Shown here: positions 17,887 through 27,686 of the stretch, piece by piece
Layout: every line of letters starts with the position of its first letter
How positions within the stretch are numbered: the stretch's first letter is position 1
Source of the DNA: JBFHFS01 sp041583495
GTDB taxonomy: Bacteria; Bacteroidota; Bacteroidia; Bacteroidales; Marinilabiliaceae
Assembly (NCBI GenBank): GCA_041583495.1
Contig: JBFHFS010000011.1
Location: forward strand, 35,122-99,121
Reading direction: 5' to 3'
Length of the DNA stretch: 64,000 nucleotides
Program-made: the position numbers and the translations under genes
Notes under the pieces: model-generated
The model's database searches: none
Told to the model about the DNA's origin: nothing
Seen by the model: only the letters and a program-made list of their open reading frames with translations

Positions 17887-18948
17887 TTATTTGCTTTTTT
17901 CGTGTTTCAACAATTTACCTACTTCCAATAAAATCGCCTCTGAAGCTTCAGGAACTTCTCCGTTTCCATCGGGGCCGACGTTCAGCAGGAAGTTTCCTCC
18001 TTTACCGTTAATATCCTTCAATTTATCATATACCGTTTCGGGGTTTTTCCAATCGGTATCTTTTTGTTTAAATCCCCACGAATCGTTCATGGTGTAACAG
18101 GCTTCCCAGTAATAATCGAGCTTTTCATCGGGGTGGAACTGCTCGGGGGTACCAAAGTCTTTCTGGAATATTTTGCGTTTCGAAACCCGGTTATTGATGA
18201 TAATGTCGGGCTTAAGCCCGCGAATGTACTGGTACAAATCGTCGCCATCTTCCAGGGTCCAGAAATCAGCCCAGTCGCCGTCGAACCATAAAATATCGGT
18301 ATCGTAGTTTTCGATCAGCTCTTTAATCTGGTTTTTCATGTATTGTACATATTCCGCCTTTTTACCGGGCAGCAAGTCAGGGTTTTGCCAACGTTTACGA
18401 TCTACTTCAGCAGCGTTGTCATCGGGAATATCGTGCGATGAATGGTTCCAGTCGATAATGCTGTAATAGGTCCCGAAACGAATACCCTGTTTTTTACAGG
18501 CATCGGATAACTCCTGAATAAAATCGCGGCCTTTCATGGGTGAATTGGCAATATCGTATTCGGTATATTTGGAATCCCACAAACAAAATCCTTCGTGGTG
18601 TTTGGTTGTAATGACCAGGTATTTCATTCCGGCCTTTTTCGCCAGTTTGGCAATTTTACCGGCGTTGAAGTTTTGAGGATTCCAGGTGTCGATAAGTTTT
18701 ACGTAATCCGATTTCGGGATTTTCTGATTCGCCTGAATCCACTCCGCATAGCGGCCTTCGTCGCTTCCCTTATAAATTCCTCCCAGCTGGCTATACAACC
18801 CAAAGTGAATAAACATGCCGTATTTCGCATCAGTAAACCATTTCATCCGCTGCGCAAAATCTGCATTCGACTCGGCGAGATAATTGGTTTGGCAATTGGC
18901 CGACAGGGTACTTATCAGCAAAACAAAGGCAATCAAAACATTTTTCAT
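17887..18948 (-). CDS. Alpha-L-fucosidase, glycoside hydrolase family 29
   Basis: The product has 353 residues from ATG 18948; an upstream TTG at 18957 gives only three more residues, so the ATG is preferred. Signal peptide about 1-20. The GH29 barrel is recognised from KYGMFIHFG (43-51), TTKHHEGFCLWDS (114-126), GTYYSIIDWNH and ILWFDGDWADFW with nucleophile Asp223. The general acid is not assigned. At 353 residues it has only the catalytic barrel, lacking the C-terminal beta-sandwich of longer fucosidases. Its start is 36 bp from the stop of the triple esterase (order: fucosidase upstream, esterase downstream), so they are likely co-transcribed and act on one fucosylated, acylated substrate. 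Confidence 0.93.
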   Translation of the reverse strand: MKNVLIAFVLLISTLSANCQTNYLAESNADFAQRMKWFTDAKYGMFIHFGLYSQLGGIYKGSDEGRYAEWIQANQKIPKSDYVKLIDTWNPQNFNAGKIAKLAKKAGMKYLVITTKHHEGFCLWDSKYTEYDIANSPMKGRDFIQELSDACKKQGIRFGTYYSIIDWNHSSHDIPDDNAAEVDRKRWQNPDLLPGKKAEYVQYMKNQIKELIENYDTDILWFDGDWADFWTLEDGDDLYQYIRGLKPDIIINNRVSKRKIFQKDFGTPEQFHPDEKLDYYWEACYTMNDSWGFKQKDTDWKNPETVYDKLKDINGKGGNFLLNVGPDGNGEVPEASEAILLEVGKLLKHEKSK

Positions 18949-19453
18949 AGTTAGCAATTTTAATAAGATGGGTTATAAATATCATAGACTACACCAGCTG
19001 TATTTTTCAAAGATATAGTTGTTTTTCTTCCTGAAAGGCCTAAAGATAATAGATTTTGGTTTTTATCATTTGGCAAAAGAAGAGTTCTTCGCCTCCTGCT
19101 CACGCCAGACCTGCAATGCATGAGTTCCCTTTACAAGCGAATATTTAGCGGTTAAGATCGATAGTGAGAACAATTCTCATAGCCTGACCCCTCTTTTTTT
19201 TACGGGGCTCGTTTCATCTTCCTATACCCATAATCCCGCTATTTTAAAGCTTAGCAAAGGTAATAAATAGGTTCCGCCAACCTAAACCGTTATAATTCTT
19301 CCCGAAACCCTGGTTGAGAAATTTGCCTGATTGAAACATTTCACGAAGCACTTATATCATTTCATGCACAAAATAAACAGGCAAGGATGTAAACGCCCTA
19401 GATTTGCCCATCGAAATATTTTAATCAGAAGTCAATAAATAATCAGTCGGAAA
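18949..19453. other. Divergent spacer between fucosidase and RND operon
   Basis: No gene. Two TANNTTTG-type -7 elements are visible: TATCTTTG on the minus strand (19008-19015), about 60 bp before the fucosidase start, and TAGATTTG on the plus strand (19399-19406), about 48 bp before the RND adaptor start. Neither has a well-placed -33 TTG, so they are weak candidates. Confidence 0.4.
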
Positions 19454-20527
19454 ATGAGAATTACACGATTAGCAATCTTTTTGGGTGCTACCGTTATTGC
19501 ATTCACAGGATGTAAGAGCAAACCAGGACAGGAGGATCATTCCAGTAACATCAAATACGTAAAGGTGGAGACCATTGAAAGCGAGATCACCCGTAATAAA
19601 CTGATCTTCAACGGAAGGATAAAGGAAAAAAGCCTGACCACCCTTTCGTTCCGCGTGGGCGGCCCTCTGGCCACACTAAATGTTAAAACCGGCGATTTTG
19701 TCAATGCCGGCCAGGTAATTGCTGCCATCGACAAGCGCGATTACCAATTGCAGGTACAAACCACCAAAGCCCAGTTTCAGCAGGTGGAGAGTGAATACCA
19801 ACGCTATAAACAACTGGTTGAACAAGACCAAATTCCGGAAAACACTTACGAGAAGATCCAATCGGGGTATTTAATGGCAAAGGCCGCTTACGAAAATGCC
19901 CAAAACCAGTTACGGGACACCGAGTTAAAAGCCCCTTTCCAGGGCTATATCCATGAAAAAATGGTGGAAAACTTTCAAACGGTAGGTCGGGGCGCCCCCA
20001 TTGTCTCACTCATTGACCTGTCGCATTTAGAAGTGGTTGTATCGGTCCCTGAAAACCAGTTACAGCGGGTTCGTAACGATAAAGCCAGTTACCTGAATGT
20101 AAAAAATGCACAAGTCATTGGTCTGCCGGTCGATTTGTTGAGTGTTGGTGAAAAAGCCATGAAGGATGGTTTGTACGAAGTGAAATTCTCGCTGAAAAAC
20201 ACCCAGGACCTCATGATTGCTCCCGGAATGACGGCCGAAGTCTCCATGATTTGTGATGCCCGTGATCATTCCACCGTGATCGCTTCAACGGCTATTTTTC
20301 ACGAAAAAACGGCCAACTACGTCTGGATTTTTAATCCCTCAACGCAAAAAGTAGAGAAAAGAGAAGTAGAGGTAGCCCTGGCCGATGAGCAGGGAAAAGC
20401 ACAGGTCATTTCAGGCTTACAGGAAGGCGAGCAGGTTGTCACCGCCGGCGTTCATTACCTGGTGGACGGGGAAACAGTAAAACCCATTGAAAAACCCGCT
20501 GTCACTAACGTTGGAGGATTGCTATAA
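19454..20527 (+). CDS. RND efflux periplasmic adaptor (lipoprotein)
   Basis: The product has 357 residues with a lipoprotein-like signal (hydrophobic 5-18, then FTGC, Cys20). The layout is standard membrane fusion protein: a barrel-sandwich half (FRVGGPLATLNVKTGDFVNAGQVIA), a short alpha hairpin (about 95-160, LQVQTTKAQFQQVESEYQRY), the other lipoyl half (LKAPFQGYIHEK), a beta-barrel, and a membrane-proximal end (GLQEGEQVVTAG). Its stop codon overlaps the start of the RND pump gene by one base (TAATG), which points to coupled translation. It is the first gene of an adaptor-pump-TolC-kinase-regulator cluster. Confidence 0.93.
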   Translation: MRITRLAIFLGATVIAFTGCKSKPGQEDHSSNIKYVKVETIESEITRNKLIFNGRIKEKSLTTLSFRVGGPLATLNVKTGDFVNAGQVIAAIDKRDYQLQVQTTKAQFQQVESEYQRYKQLVEQDQIPENTYEKIQSGYLMAKAAYENAQNQLRDTELKAPFQGYIHEKMVENFQTVGRGAPIVSLIDLSHLEVVVSVPENQLQRVRNDKASYLNVKNAQVIGLPVDLLSVGEKAMKDGLYEVKFSLKNTQDLMIAPGMTAEVSMICDARDHSTVIASTAIFHEKTANYVWIFNPSTQKVEKREVEVALADEQGKAQVISGLQEGEQVVTAGVHYLVDGETVKPIEKPAVTNVGGLL

Positions 20528-23500
20528 TGTTGGAAAAATTATTGAACCAAAAGGCAATGGTGTCCACCATACTATTTGCCGTATTAATTGGTGGAATTAT
20601 TGCTTATACCAATATTGGTAAGCTGGAGGATGCCGAAATCCCCATCAAAACAGCCATGGTTATTACCGTTTACCCGGGAGCTACGGCCCACGAGGTAGAG
20701 CTGGAAGTGACCGATTTGTTGGAAAAACAGCTTCAAAAACTGGAAAATGTGGATGAAATCAAGTCGGTTTCACGGCCGGGGATTTCATACATTACCATAG
20801 ACATTAAACCCACCGTAAAAACGCCACAATTACCCCAATTATGGGATCATCTTCGCCGTAAGGTAAACGATGTAAAAGGCAGGTTGCCGGCAGGGGCCAT
20901 GGATCCGATTGTTAACGACGATTTTGCAGATGTTTATGGTATTTTATATGCCATTACTGCCGAGGGCTATTCGCATCAGGAACTGATACAATACGCCGAG
21001 CTGATTGAACGTAAACTCCTGGCAGTTGATGGGGTGCGGCGTTCCCAAATATTTGGAAAGGAAACAGAAACCATTGATGTGGTTTTTTCGTCCGAAAAAC
21101 TGGCCGGCCTGAATATCAACCCTATGTTGATCGCTGCCGCCATTCAAAACGAAGCCGCCATCATAAATCCCGGATCCATTACCACCGGAAAAGAACTGGT
21201 GCGGGTGGGCGTTGGCAGCAAAATTACCACCGTTGGGGAGATTGAAAATTTGTTGGTACAGGTACCTGATGGCGGAAATTTCCGCCTGGGTGATATTGCT
21301 TCGGTTCAACGCTCGAACATGCAGCCCAAGCAAGAGGCTCTCTACTACAACAATCAAAGAGGATTGACTCTGGGGCTATCGAACGAAAGCGGAATCAACG
21401 TGGTTAAATTGGGCGAAAAACTCGATGCCAGGTTAGCTGAACTTCAAAAAGATCTTCCCGTCGGCATCGAGGTGAACCAGGTGTATTACCAGCCCGACCG
21501 TGTGGATGCGGCGGTCACCAACTTCATGACCAACCTGGTGATTTCGGTAGGGATCGTCATCGTGGTTCTGATGTTTGCCATGGGCTTTCGCTCAGGGCTC
21601 CTCATCTCCAGCGGTCTGGTATTCACCATCCTGGGCACCCTCATCGTGATGATGGCCATTGGGTTACCCCTCCACAGGGTTACCCTGGCCGCTATCATCC
21701 TGGCCATGGGAATGCTGGTGGACAACGCCATTGTTGTGGCCGATGGCATTTTAGTAGATCTGAAAAATGGGATGGATCGCAGCAAGGCTTTTGTTAATAC
21801 CGCCAAAAAAACGGCCTTACCCCTGTTAGGAGCCACCGCTGTGGCCATTTTAGCCTTTTTGCCCCTTGCCATGTCGCCCAATATGGCCGGTGAGTTCCTC
21901 TCTTCGCTCTTTACCGTACTTATTATTTCTTTGAGTTTGAGCTGGTTGTTTGCCATGATTCAAACCCCCTTTAATGCCAAATATTTTTACCGGAAAGAAC
22001 GGCCCAAAGGAGAACATGCCGAACACTACGACTCCAGGTTATATGTGGTCTTCAGACGTTTTTTAAATTGGAGTCTTCACCATAAACTCCTCTTTTCGAC
22101 GGGTGCATTTGCCACGCTGGTGGTTGCCTTCTGGTCGTTCCGCTTCGTAACCGTCGATTTTATGTCGAAGATTGATTACGACCAGTTCTATGTTGAATAT
22201 TACCTGCCCCAGGGATCAGACATCGAAGCAGTAGAAGCCGACTTGCAAGCTATTCAAAAGGATATCCTTAAGATGGAGGGCGTACATTCAGTTACCGCTT
22301 CTGTAGGACGCCCCCCGGCACGCTACCTTTTGATGCGTGGCATGGCCACCGGAGGAGCCAACTATGGCGATTTAATCATCGAGACCGATGAAACCGACCG
22401 CCTGGCCACCCTGATACCCGAATTAGAGGATTATCTGAATAAGAATTATCCCGATGCCTTTACCAAAGTAATTGAGTACGGGGCCGCTTTTGCCGAAGCC
22501 GATATTGAGGTGGAATTTACGGGTCCCGATCCGGCCGTTTTAAAGGATTTGGCCAACCAGGTTAAAGCAATCTTTTTGCAGGACCCGGCGGCCACCCATG
22601 TGACCGATAACTGGAAGAATCAAACCAAAAAAATGGTTCCCCGCTATTCGGTCGAAAGAGCGCAACCCCTTGGCCTCTCCCGTGCCGATATGGGTAACTC
22701 CATCCTGGTAGCCACCAACGGAATGCCCATTGGGGCCATATACGAAGGCGATAAAATGGTGCCCATCGTATTAAAGACCAACAACAAGGTGGCCGAAAAC
22801 ATGGGTCAATTGATGACTGTCCCGGTTTGGGGACAACGCAGTGTTCAAAGTACCCCGTTGGCGCAAATTGTTGATACCCTGGATACCGTATGGGAATATG
22901 AATTGATAAACCGGTTGAATGGCGAACGCTCCATCAAAGCACAATGTGATGCAGCAAAGGGATTTACTGCTCAGCAAGTACAGGATAAGTTCAAGTCGAG
23001 GGTCGATGCCATAGCTTTACCCGAGGGTTACAAAGTACGGTGGGAAGGCGCTACTGCCCAGTCGGGTGAAGCCAATGCCGGATTATTTATGTTCCTGCCG
23101 CTGGCGGTTGGTCTTATGCTGATTATCATTATCGGCTTATTCAACAACATGAAACAGCCGGTAATCATCTTTTCGGTGGTTCCCTTTGCCTTTATTGGGA
23201 TTGTGATCGGACTGGTAAGTACCGGCACCTCTCTATCCTTTGCCGGCATTATTGGCGCCCTGGGCTTAATTGGTATGATGGTGAAAAATGCGGTGGTGTT
23301 AATGGACGAAATCAATCACAACCTCAAAGACGGGAAAGAACGGTTGCAGGCCACCATCGATTCGGCACTTTCAAGGCTGCGTCCGGTGATGATGGCCTCT
23401 CTGACAACCATTTTAGGGATGGCTCCGCTCATCTCCGATTCCATGTTTGGCGCCACAGCCATTGTAATTATGTTTGGCCTGGCCGTTGGTTCGGTAATTA

Positions 23501-23577
23501 CCTTAATTGTTGTCCCGGTGTTTTATTCCGTTCTCTACAAAGTGGATACACGGGAATTGAAAAGAGTGAAAGCCTAA
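20527..23577 (+). CDS. RND (AcrB/CzcA-type) efflux pump
   Basis: The product has 1016 residues, normal for the RND superfamily: an N-terminal helix, periplasmic porter domain, a block of five membrane helices (about 335-475), TM7 (about 525-545), a second porter domain and the last block (about 845-1010). TM4 carries AMGMLVDNAIVV, in which the Asp belongs to the proton relay. The hydrophobe/amphiphile-type subgroup (as opposed to metal CzcA) seems likely from FAEADIEVEFTGPDP, but the substrate is not shown. It follows the adaptor by translational overlap and is followed by a TolC 98 bp later. Confidence 0.94.
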   Translation: MLEKLLNQKAMVSTILFAVLIGGIIAYTNIGKLEDAEIPIKTAMVITVYPGATAHEVELEVTDLLEKQLQKLENVDEIKSVSRPGISYITIDIKPTVKTPQLPQLWDHLRRKVNDVKGRLPAGAMDPIVNDDFADVYGILYAITAEGYSHQELIQYAELIERKLLAVDGVRRSQIFGKETETIDVVFSSEKLAGLNINPMLIAAAIQNEAAIINPGSITTGKELVRVGVGSKITTVGEIENLLVQVPDGGNFRLGDIASVQRSNMQPKQEALYYNNQRGLTLGLSNESGINVVKLGEKLDARLAELQKDLPVGIEVNQVYYQPDRVDAAVTNFMTNLVISVGIVIVVLMFAMGFRSGLLISSGLVFTILGTLIVMMAIGLPLHRVTLAAIILAMGMLVDNAIVVADGILVDLKNGMDRSKAFVNTAKKTALPLLGATAVAILAFLPLAMSPNMAGEFLSSLFTVLIISLSLSWLFAMIQTPFNAKYFYRKERPKGEHAEHYDSRLYVVFRRFLNWSLHHKLLFSTGAFATLVVAFWSFRFVTVDFMSKIDYDQFYVEYYLPQGSDIEAVEADLQAIQKDILKMEGVHSVTASVGRPPARYLLMRGMATGGANYGDLIIETDETDRLATLIPELEDYLNKNYPDAFTKVIEYGAAFAEADIEVEFTGPDPAVLKDLANQVKAIFLQDPAATHVTDNWKNQTKKMVPRYSVERAQPLGLSRADMGNSILVATNGMPIGAIYEGDKMVPIVLKTNNKVAENMGQLMTVPVWGQRSVQSTPLAQIVDTLDTVWEYELINRLNGERSIKAQCDAAKGFTAQQVQDKFKSRVDAIALPEGYKVRWEGATAQSGEANAGLFMFLPLAVGLMLIIIIGLFNNMKQPVIIFSVVPFAFIGIVIGLVSTGTSLSFAGIIGALGLIGMMVKNAVVLMDEINHNLKDGKERLQATIDSALSRLRPVMMASLTTILGMAPLISDSMFGATAIVIMFGLAVGSVITLIVVPVFYSVLYKVDTRELKRVKA

Positions 23578-23675
23578 ACCCTGCCCCTCAAACCTTCCTT
23601 ATGGAAGGAAGGCAATGGTCAGCCACCGAAGAATAAAACGAGGGGAATCAGAATAAATTTATAGAACAGAAAAAC

Positions 23676-25070
23676 ATGAATCAATCCATTAAATACATAA
23701 TCAGCACCGTTGTTATTTTAATCACGGTGCTGGCCACGACATACGGGCAAAAGAGAATGACCCTGGAAGAGTGCCGCCGGCAGGCTGTTGAATTCAACAA
23801 AGAATTAAAAAAGGCGGCTCTGCAAAATAAAGAGGCCCTGGCCAATCAAAAGGTAGCCCGCACGGCTTATTTGCCTTCCCTAAGCAGCGATGTATCTCTT
23901 ATGCACCTGCCCAATACCACGAGTATTTCTTTTCCGGGCTATTTTTTATCCACGGCCGAAAGTGCCGAGGCGGCCCAGGCCGGAAATTTCTCCGGGACAA
24001 GCGATGTCTGGAGCCCGGGATTTGGTTTCGAATTGAACAACCCAACCCTGATAACCAGCGGCATATCTCTTACGCAACCCCTGTATGCAGGAGGGAAAAT
24101 AAGGTATTCCAATCAGCAGGCGGATGCAGGGGTGGACATTTCGGCTTTGGCTTTAAACCTGAAATATTCCCAGGTCATTGAAAATACCGATCAGGCCTTT
24201 TGGAATGTGGCCATCGTGGAATCGAACATTCAAATAGCTGAGGAATACATTAAGATGCTTACCGATTTGGAGGATAAGATGAGGGCCATGCAGGAGGTAG
24301 GTATAACACCAGCCAGCGAACGACTCCGGGTGAGTGTTCAGAAAAACCAGGCTAAACTTAATCTGTTGAAAGCCAATAACGGTTTAAGAATTGCCAAAAT
24401 GTACCTCAATCAAATTATGGGGCAGGATTTGTCGACCGATATTCAGATAAGTTACGAGACCGGGACCCCTGTTGAGCCCTCAAGCCTCCAAAGGGGAACG
24501 GCAATGGCTGTGAGCCAGCGTAACGAATTGAAAATTCTGAACAAACAAAAAGAGATTTCGGAGTTGGATGCCAAAATTACGCGAGCCGATTATTTACCAA
24601 CAGTGGGTGTAAGCGCACAATACACCAATTATTGGCTAAAAGATCTGTACGAAGAAGTTGACTTTCAACCCATGCTGGCAGCGCAGGTTTCTATCCCTAT
24701 TTTCAATTGGGGACAGGGTAGAAAGAAACAACGGGCCGCCCGATTGCGTATCGAACAGGCTCAAACCGATTTGGAACATACAACCGATTTGATTAACCTT
24801 GAGGTGATGCAAATTCAGGTCCAGCTGGAGGAAGCCTACGAATCGATAATAATTGCCCGGGAAAACATCGAAGAAGCCTCCGAGAGCTTGTCGGAAACCC
24901 AAGCCAGTTTCGAGGTGGACCTAAACACCACCACCGACCTGTTAAATGCACAGGCACAGTGGCAGGAAGCTCAGTCTCAACTGATTCAGGCAGTGGCACA
25001 GTTTAAGGTGCTGGAAACCCGCTGGCAAAAAGTGACCGGAAATTTGTATATTCCGGAAGGGGAAGAATAA
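23676..25070 (+). CDS. TolC-family outer membrane protein
   Basis: The product has 464 residues with a signal peptide (about 1-24, TTYGQ). Two long-helix repeats are seen, with LEECRRQAVEFNKELKKAAL opening the first and the second around AMAVSQRNELKILNKQKEI. The ISIPIFNWGQGRKKQRAA motif marks the conserved strand and helix of outer membrane factors. It completes a tripartite RND pump with the two genes upstream. The gap to the sensor kinase gene is 131 bp, so whether the kinase belongs to the same transcript is open. Confidence 0.92.
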   Translation: MNQSIKYIISTVVILITVLATTYGQKRMTLEECRRQAVEFNKELKKAALQNKEALANQKVARTAYLPSLSSDVSLMHLPNTTSISFPGYFLSTAESAEAAQAGNFSGTSDVWSPGFGFELNNPTLITSGISLTQPLYAGGKIRYSNQQADAGVDISALALNLKYSQVIENTDQAFWNVAIVESNIQIAEEYIKMLTDLEDKMRAMQEVGITPASERLRVSVQKNQAKLNLLKANNGLRIAKMYLNQIMGQDLSTDIQISYETGTPVEPSSLQRGTAMAVSQRNELKILNKQKEISELDAKITRADYLPTVGVSAQYTNYWLKDLYEEVDFQPMLAAQVSIPIFNWGQGRKKQRAARLRIEQAQTDLEHTTDLINLEVMQIQVQLEEAYESIIIARENIEEASESLSETQASFEVDLNTTTDLLNAQAQWQEAQSQLIQAVAQFKVLETRWQKVTGNLYIPEGEE

Positions 25071-25201
25071 AAGGAGATAACCGCTGGTTGATCTGTCCGG
25101 GATATCCTGCCAGGAGTGTTGGCCTGGACGAGGGTAGAATGGGAACAACCAAATAAATCAGAACCGGGGATAAAATAGTAAGCATCGATAGAATCTAAAA
25201 A

Positions 25202-26269
25202 ATGAAATGTATCGATTTTCATAGAAAACGAAAACAAACACTGGCCGTACGGTTGCCCAGTTATAAGCTGCCAAACATCCTGTTGCGGTTTTTTTTCATC
25301 AGCCTTGTTGCGGTTGGAGTGGTGCAATTAATCGAGTTTGCGGTCGAGCCCAACAGCTATCCCGAAAAGCCGGCCTGGGTATATTACTTCATTGCGATTT
25401 TATCCTTTAACCTTGCCGCAGAATTTCAAATTCTATTTGATAATATTCTCGAGCGTTTTTTGCCGGTTCCTCAAAAGCTAAGATTACGTATCAGCATCAA
25501 TCTATTGGCCGGGCTGTTAATGCTGTTTGTTTTATCCATAAGTGTAAGTTTATATTTTACCCCTCTGGCCCTGGAGGCGGGTACCCGGTCGGCCATATTT
25601 ATGGGGCTGGTGGTGGGCCTGCTTTTCGTCCAGATAATTTCCACTTCCCTTGCCTTTGCCCGTTTTACCCAAAAGTGGTTCGATACCCAGGAAGAGATGG
25701 CTGAAATGAAGCGGGAAAAATTGCGCATGGATTACAATTCGCTGCAAGACCAGCTCAATCCGCATTTTCTGTTTAATAACCTGAGTGTCCTTAAATCGCT
25801 GATCATCTACGACCAGGAGGCAGCAGTGGGTTTTACCGAGAACTTTACCGATGTTTATAGGTATGTATTGCAAAGCAAGGACAAACGACTGGTCAGATTA
25901 TCGGAAGAAGTAGAGTTCATCCGATCGTATATTGGCATTCACAAAGAACGACTTGGAGAAGGGCTGGAAGTTAAACTCTCGGGTTTGGAAAACAGCACCC
26001 ATAAAGAGATTGCCCCCCTTACCTTACAGCTCTTAGTCGAAAATGCCATCAAACACAATGTCACCAGCAAGGAAACCCCTCTGAAAATTGAAATATATGC
26101 TGACGATGATTTTTTGACCGTCAGCAACAACCTGAATCTGAAAACATCGTCCTACTCCACCCATACAGGATTGGCCAATATGGTAAGACGCTATGAGATG
26201 TTGACCGAGAAAGAGGTTGTTGTTCAGCAAAACGATGAACGGTTCGAAGTAATCGTTCCTTTATTGTAA
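25202..26269 (+). CDS. LytS-type sensor histidine kinase (second pair)
   Basis: The product has 355 residues. Four membrane helices (about 28-46, 60-80, 100-120, 130-152), a coiled-coil linker (158-180), then the His_kinase motif with His188 in QLNPHFLFNNLSVLKSL, and an ATPase end with VENAIKHN and TGLANMVRRYEML. There is no extracytoplasmic domain of note. It pairs with the LytTR regulator downstream and follows an RND efflux operon, mirroring the kinase-regulator pair attached to the MacAB-like operon at 7.6-14.2 kb. Sequence similarity between the two kinases is only family-level. Confidence 0.92.
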   Translation: MKCIDFHRKRKQTLAVRLPSYKLPNILLRFFFISLVAVGVVQLIEFAVEPNSYPEKPAWVYYFIAILSFNLAAEFQILFDNILERFLPVPQKLRLRISINLLAGLLMLFVLSISVSLYFTPLALEAGTRSAIFMGLVVGLLFVQIISTSLAFARFTQKWFDTQEEMAEMKREKLRMDYNSLQDQLNPHFLFNNLSVLKSLIIYDQEAAVGFTENFTDVYRYVLQSKDKRLVRLSEEVEFIRSYIGIHKERLGEGLEVKLSGLENSTHKEIAPLTLQLLVENAIKHNVTSKETPLKIEIYADDDFLTVSNNLNLKTSSYSTHTGLANMVRRYEMLTEKEVVVQQNDERFEVIVPLL

Positions 26270-26361
26270 AACACAAGCACTTAAACTGACCATTCAATTT
26301 TGAACGTTGAGAATTGAACATTCAGGACACAACATTCAATTTTCAAGTAAATAATAGACCC

Positions 26362-27132
26362 ATGAACGTCATTATCGTTGAGGATGAATTGCACAATTAC
26401 CGCCTGCTAAAAGGAATGGTAGAGAAACTCCGCCCCCGGTGGGAAATTGCCGGATGTTTCGAGAGTGTAAAAAGCACGGTGGCCTGGCTGAAGAGCAATC
26501 CGAATCCGGATCTCATTTTTATGGACATTCAGTTAACCGATGGCATCAGCTTTTCAATTTTCGACCAGGTGAAAGTCGATAGCATGGTCATTTTTACCAC
26601 GGCCTACGATGAATATGCCCTGCGCGCTTTCCAGGTGAACAGTATCGACTATTTACTCAAACCCATAAAGGAGGAAAAGCTTGAAATTGCCATAGAAAAG
26701 TTTGAATCGATGGCGCAACATCCTGCCATAGAAGAAGAAAACCGTCCCGATTACCACGAAATTTTAAATGCCATCACACAGGGCGAAAGGAAATACCGGA
26801 AGCGCCTTCTGGTAGCAGGGCCCACCTCTTATATTAAGCTCGACATTTCCCAGGTTGCCTGGTTTAATACCCAAAACAGGGTGACCACCGCCTATACCTA
26901 TCAGGGAGAATCGCATATCATCGATTTATCCATCGAAAAACTGGAAGAACAACTCGACCCTGAAGCATTTTTCCGCACCAATAGAAGTACCATCATTCAT
27001 ATAAATGCCATCCGAAAATTTGAAAACCATTTTGGCGGCAAACTGATGCTTCGGTTGATCCACCCCTTTGAGGAGCCCATCACCATTTCGCGGCTGAAGG
27101 CTACCGAATTCAAGGAGTGGGTGGGCAAATGA
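26362..27132 (+). CDS. LytTR-family response regulator (second pair)
   Basis: The product has 256 residues from ATG 26362; the frame is open back to a TTG at 26314, but the receiver domain begins properly at MNVIIVEDEL, so the ATG is chosen. Receiver with Glu7/Asp8, phosphoacceptor Asp55 in LIFMDIQLTD, and the Lys in YLLKPIKEEK. LytTR domain about 155-256 with RKRLLVAGPTSYIKLD and FFRTNRSTIIHINAIRKFENH. It lies 92 bp after its kinase and probably controls the RND operon upstream. No LytTR direct-repeat operator could be pinned down by eye. Confidence 0.92.
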   Translation: MNVIIVEDELHNYRLLKGMVEKLRPRWEIAGCFESVKSTVAWLKSNPNPDLIFMDIQLTDGISFSIFDQVKVDSMVIFTTAYDEYALRAFQVNSIDYLLKPIKEEKLEIAIEKFESMAQHPAIEEENRPDYHEILNAITQGERKYRKRLLVAGPTSYIKLDISQVAWFNTQNRVTTAYTYQGESHIIDLSIEKLEEQLDPEAFFRTNRSTIIHINAIRKFENHFGGKLMLRLIHPFEEPITISRLKATEFKEWVGK

Positions 27133-27686
27133 TTCCCCCAATGGGAGCGTTTTGAACTGATTATCGGATTGAACCCACCCGCGATGGCCAATAAATCCGG
27201 CCGGTTACTATTAAGTAAAACAGGCTGGTTTTTGGCTTACCCGAGTATCCCGGGATAAGAATCCTAACCAGAAAAGGCCACTGTTAATCCCCTTACAGGG
27301 TTCTCATGCTTTACCCGAACCTTATTTTACTAATAAAGAACACCTTCCTTTTTCTTTTTTTCTGCAATGGAGATAAATCGCTTTACATGATAAGGTTAAA
27401 AGAACTCTCCCGAGCTGAGTTTTTGTGGTTTTTGGGTTCTACCAAAAACCACAAAACTAAAATCGGGATCAAACAGCTTTTCTTTTTCACGCTTCGTTTT
27501 CTGATTTTTTTAGCGCTTTTACATGAAGGTGGATTCCTGGCCCGGATATACTTCAAACACACATAACCCTATGGTAATGAATCTTACAAGGGAATTCCAT
27601 GTTTTAACCGGACACCAATGGAAAATAATAACTTATTTTAAAATCATCAATTATAAAGACTGGAGAGAGTTCGAATTACCTTCCCA
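27133..27686. other. Spacer with a long perfect inverted repeat
   Basis: No supported gene; an 86-codon plus frame at 27306 has no family features. The notable element is the 15-bp perfect inverted repeat at 27421-27456. The rest is AT-rich. Confidence 0.5.
27421..27456. repeat. 15-bp perfect inverted repeat
   Basis: TTTTGTGGTTTTTGG (27421-27435), 6-base loop, CCAAAAACCACAAAA (27442-27456). This would fold as a strong hairpin on either strand. It has no flanking T-run of the terminator kind, though the left arm is itself T-rich. Confidence 0.8.

Noticed and set aside
27306..27566. 86-codon protein before the GH13 gene
   Set aside because: The frame is Phe/Leu-rich from AT-rich sequence and spans the perfect inverted repeat. 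No family likeness.
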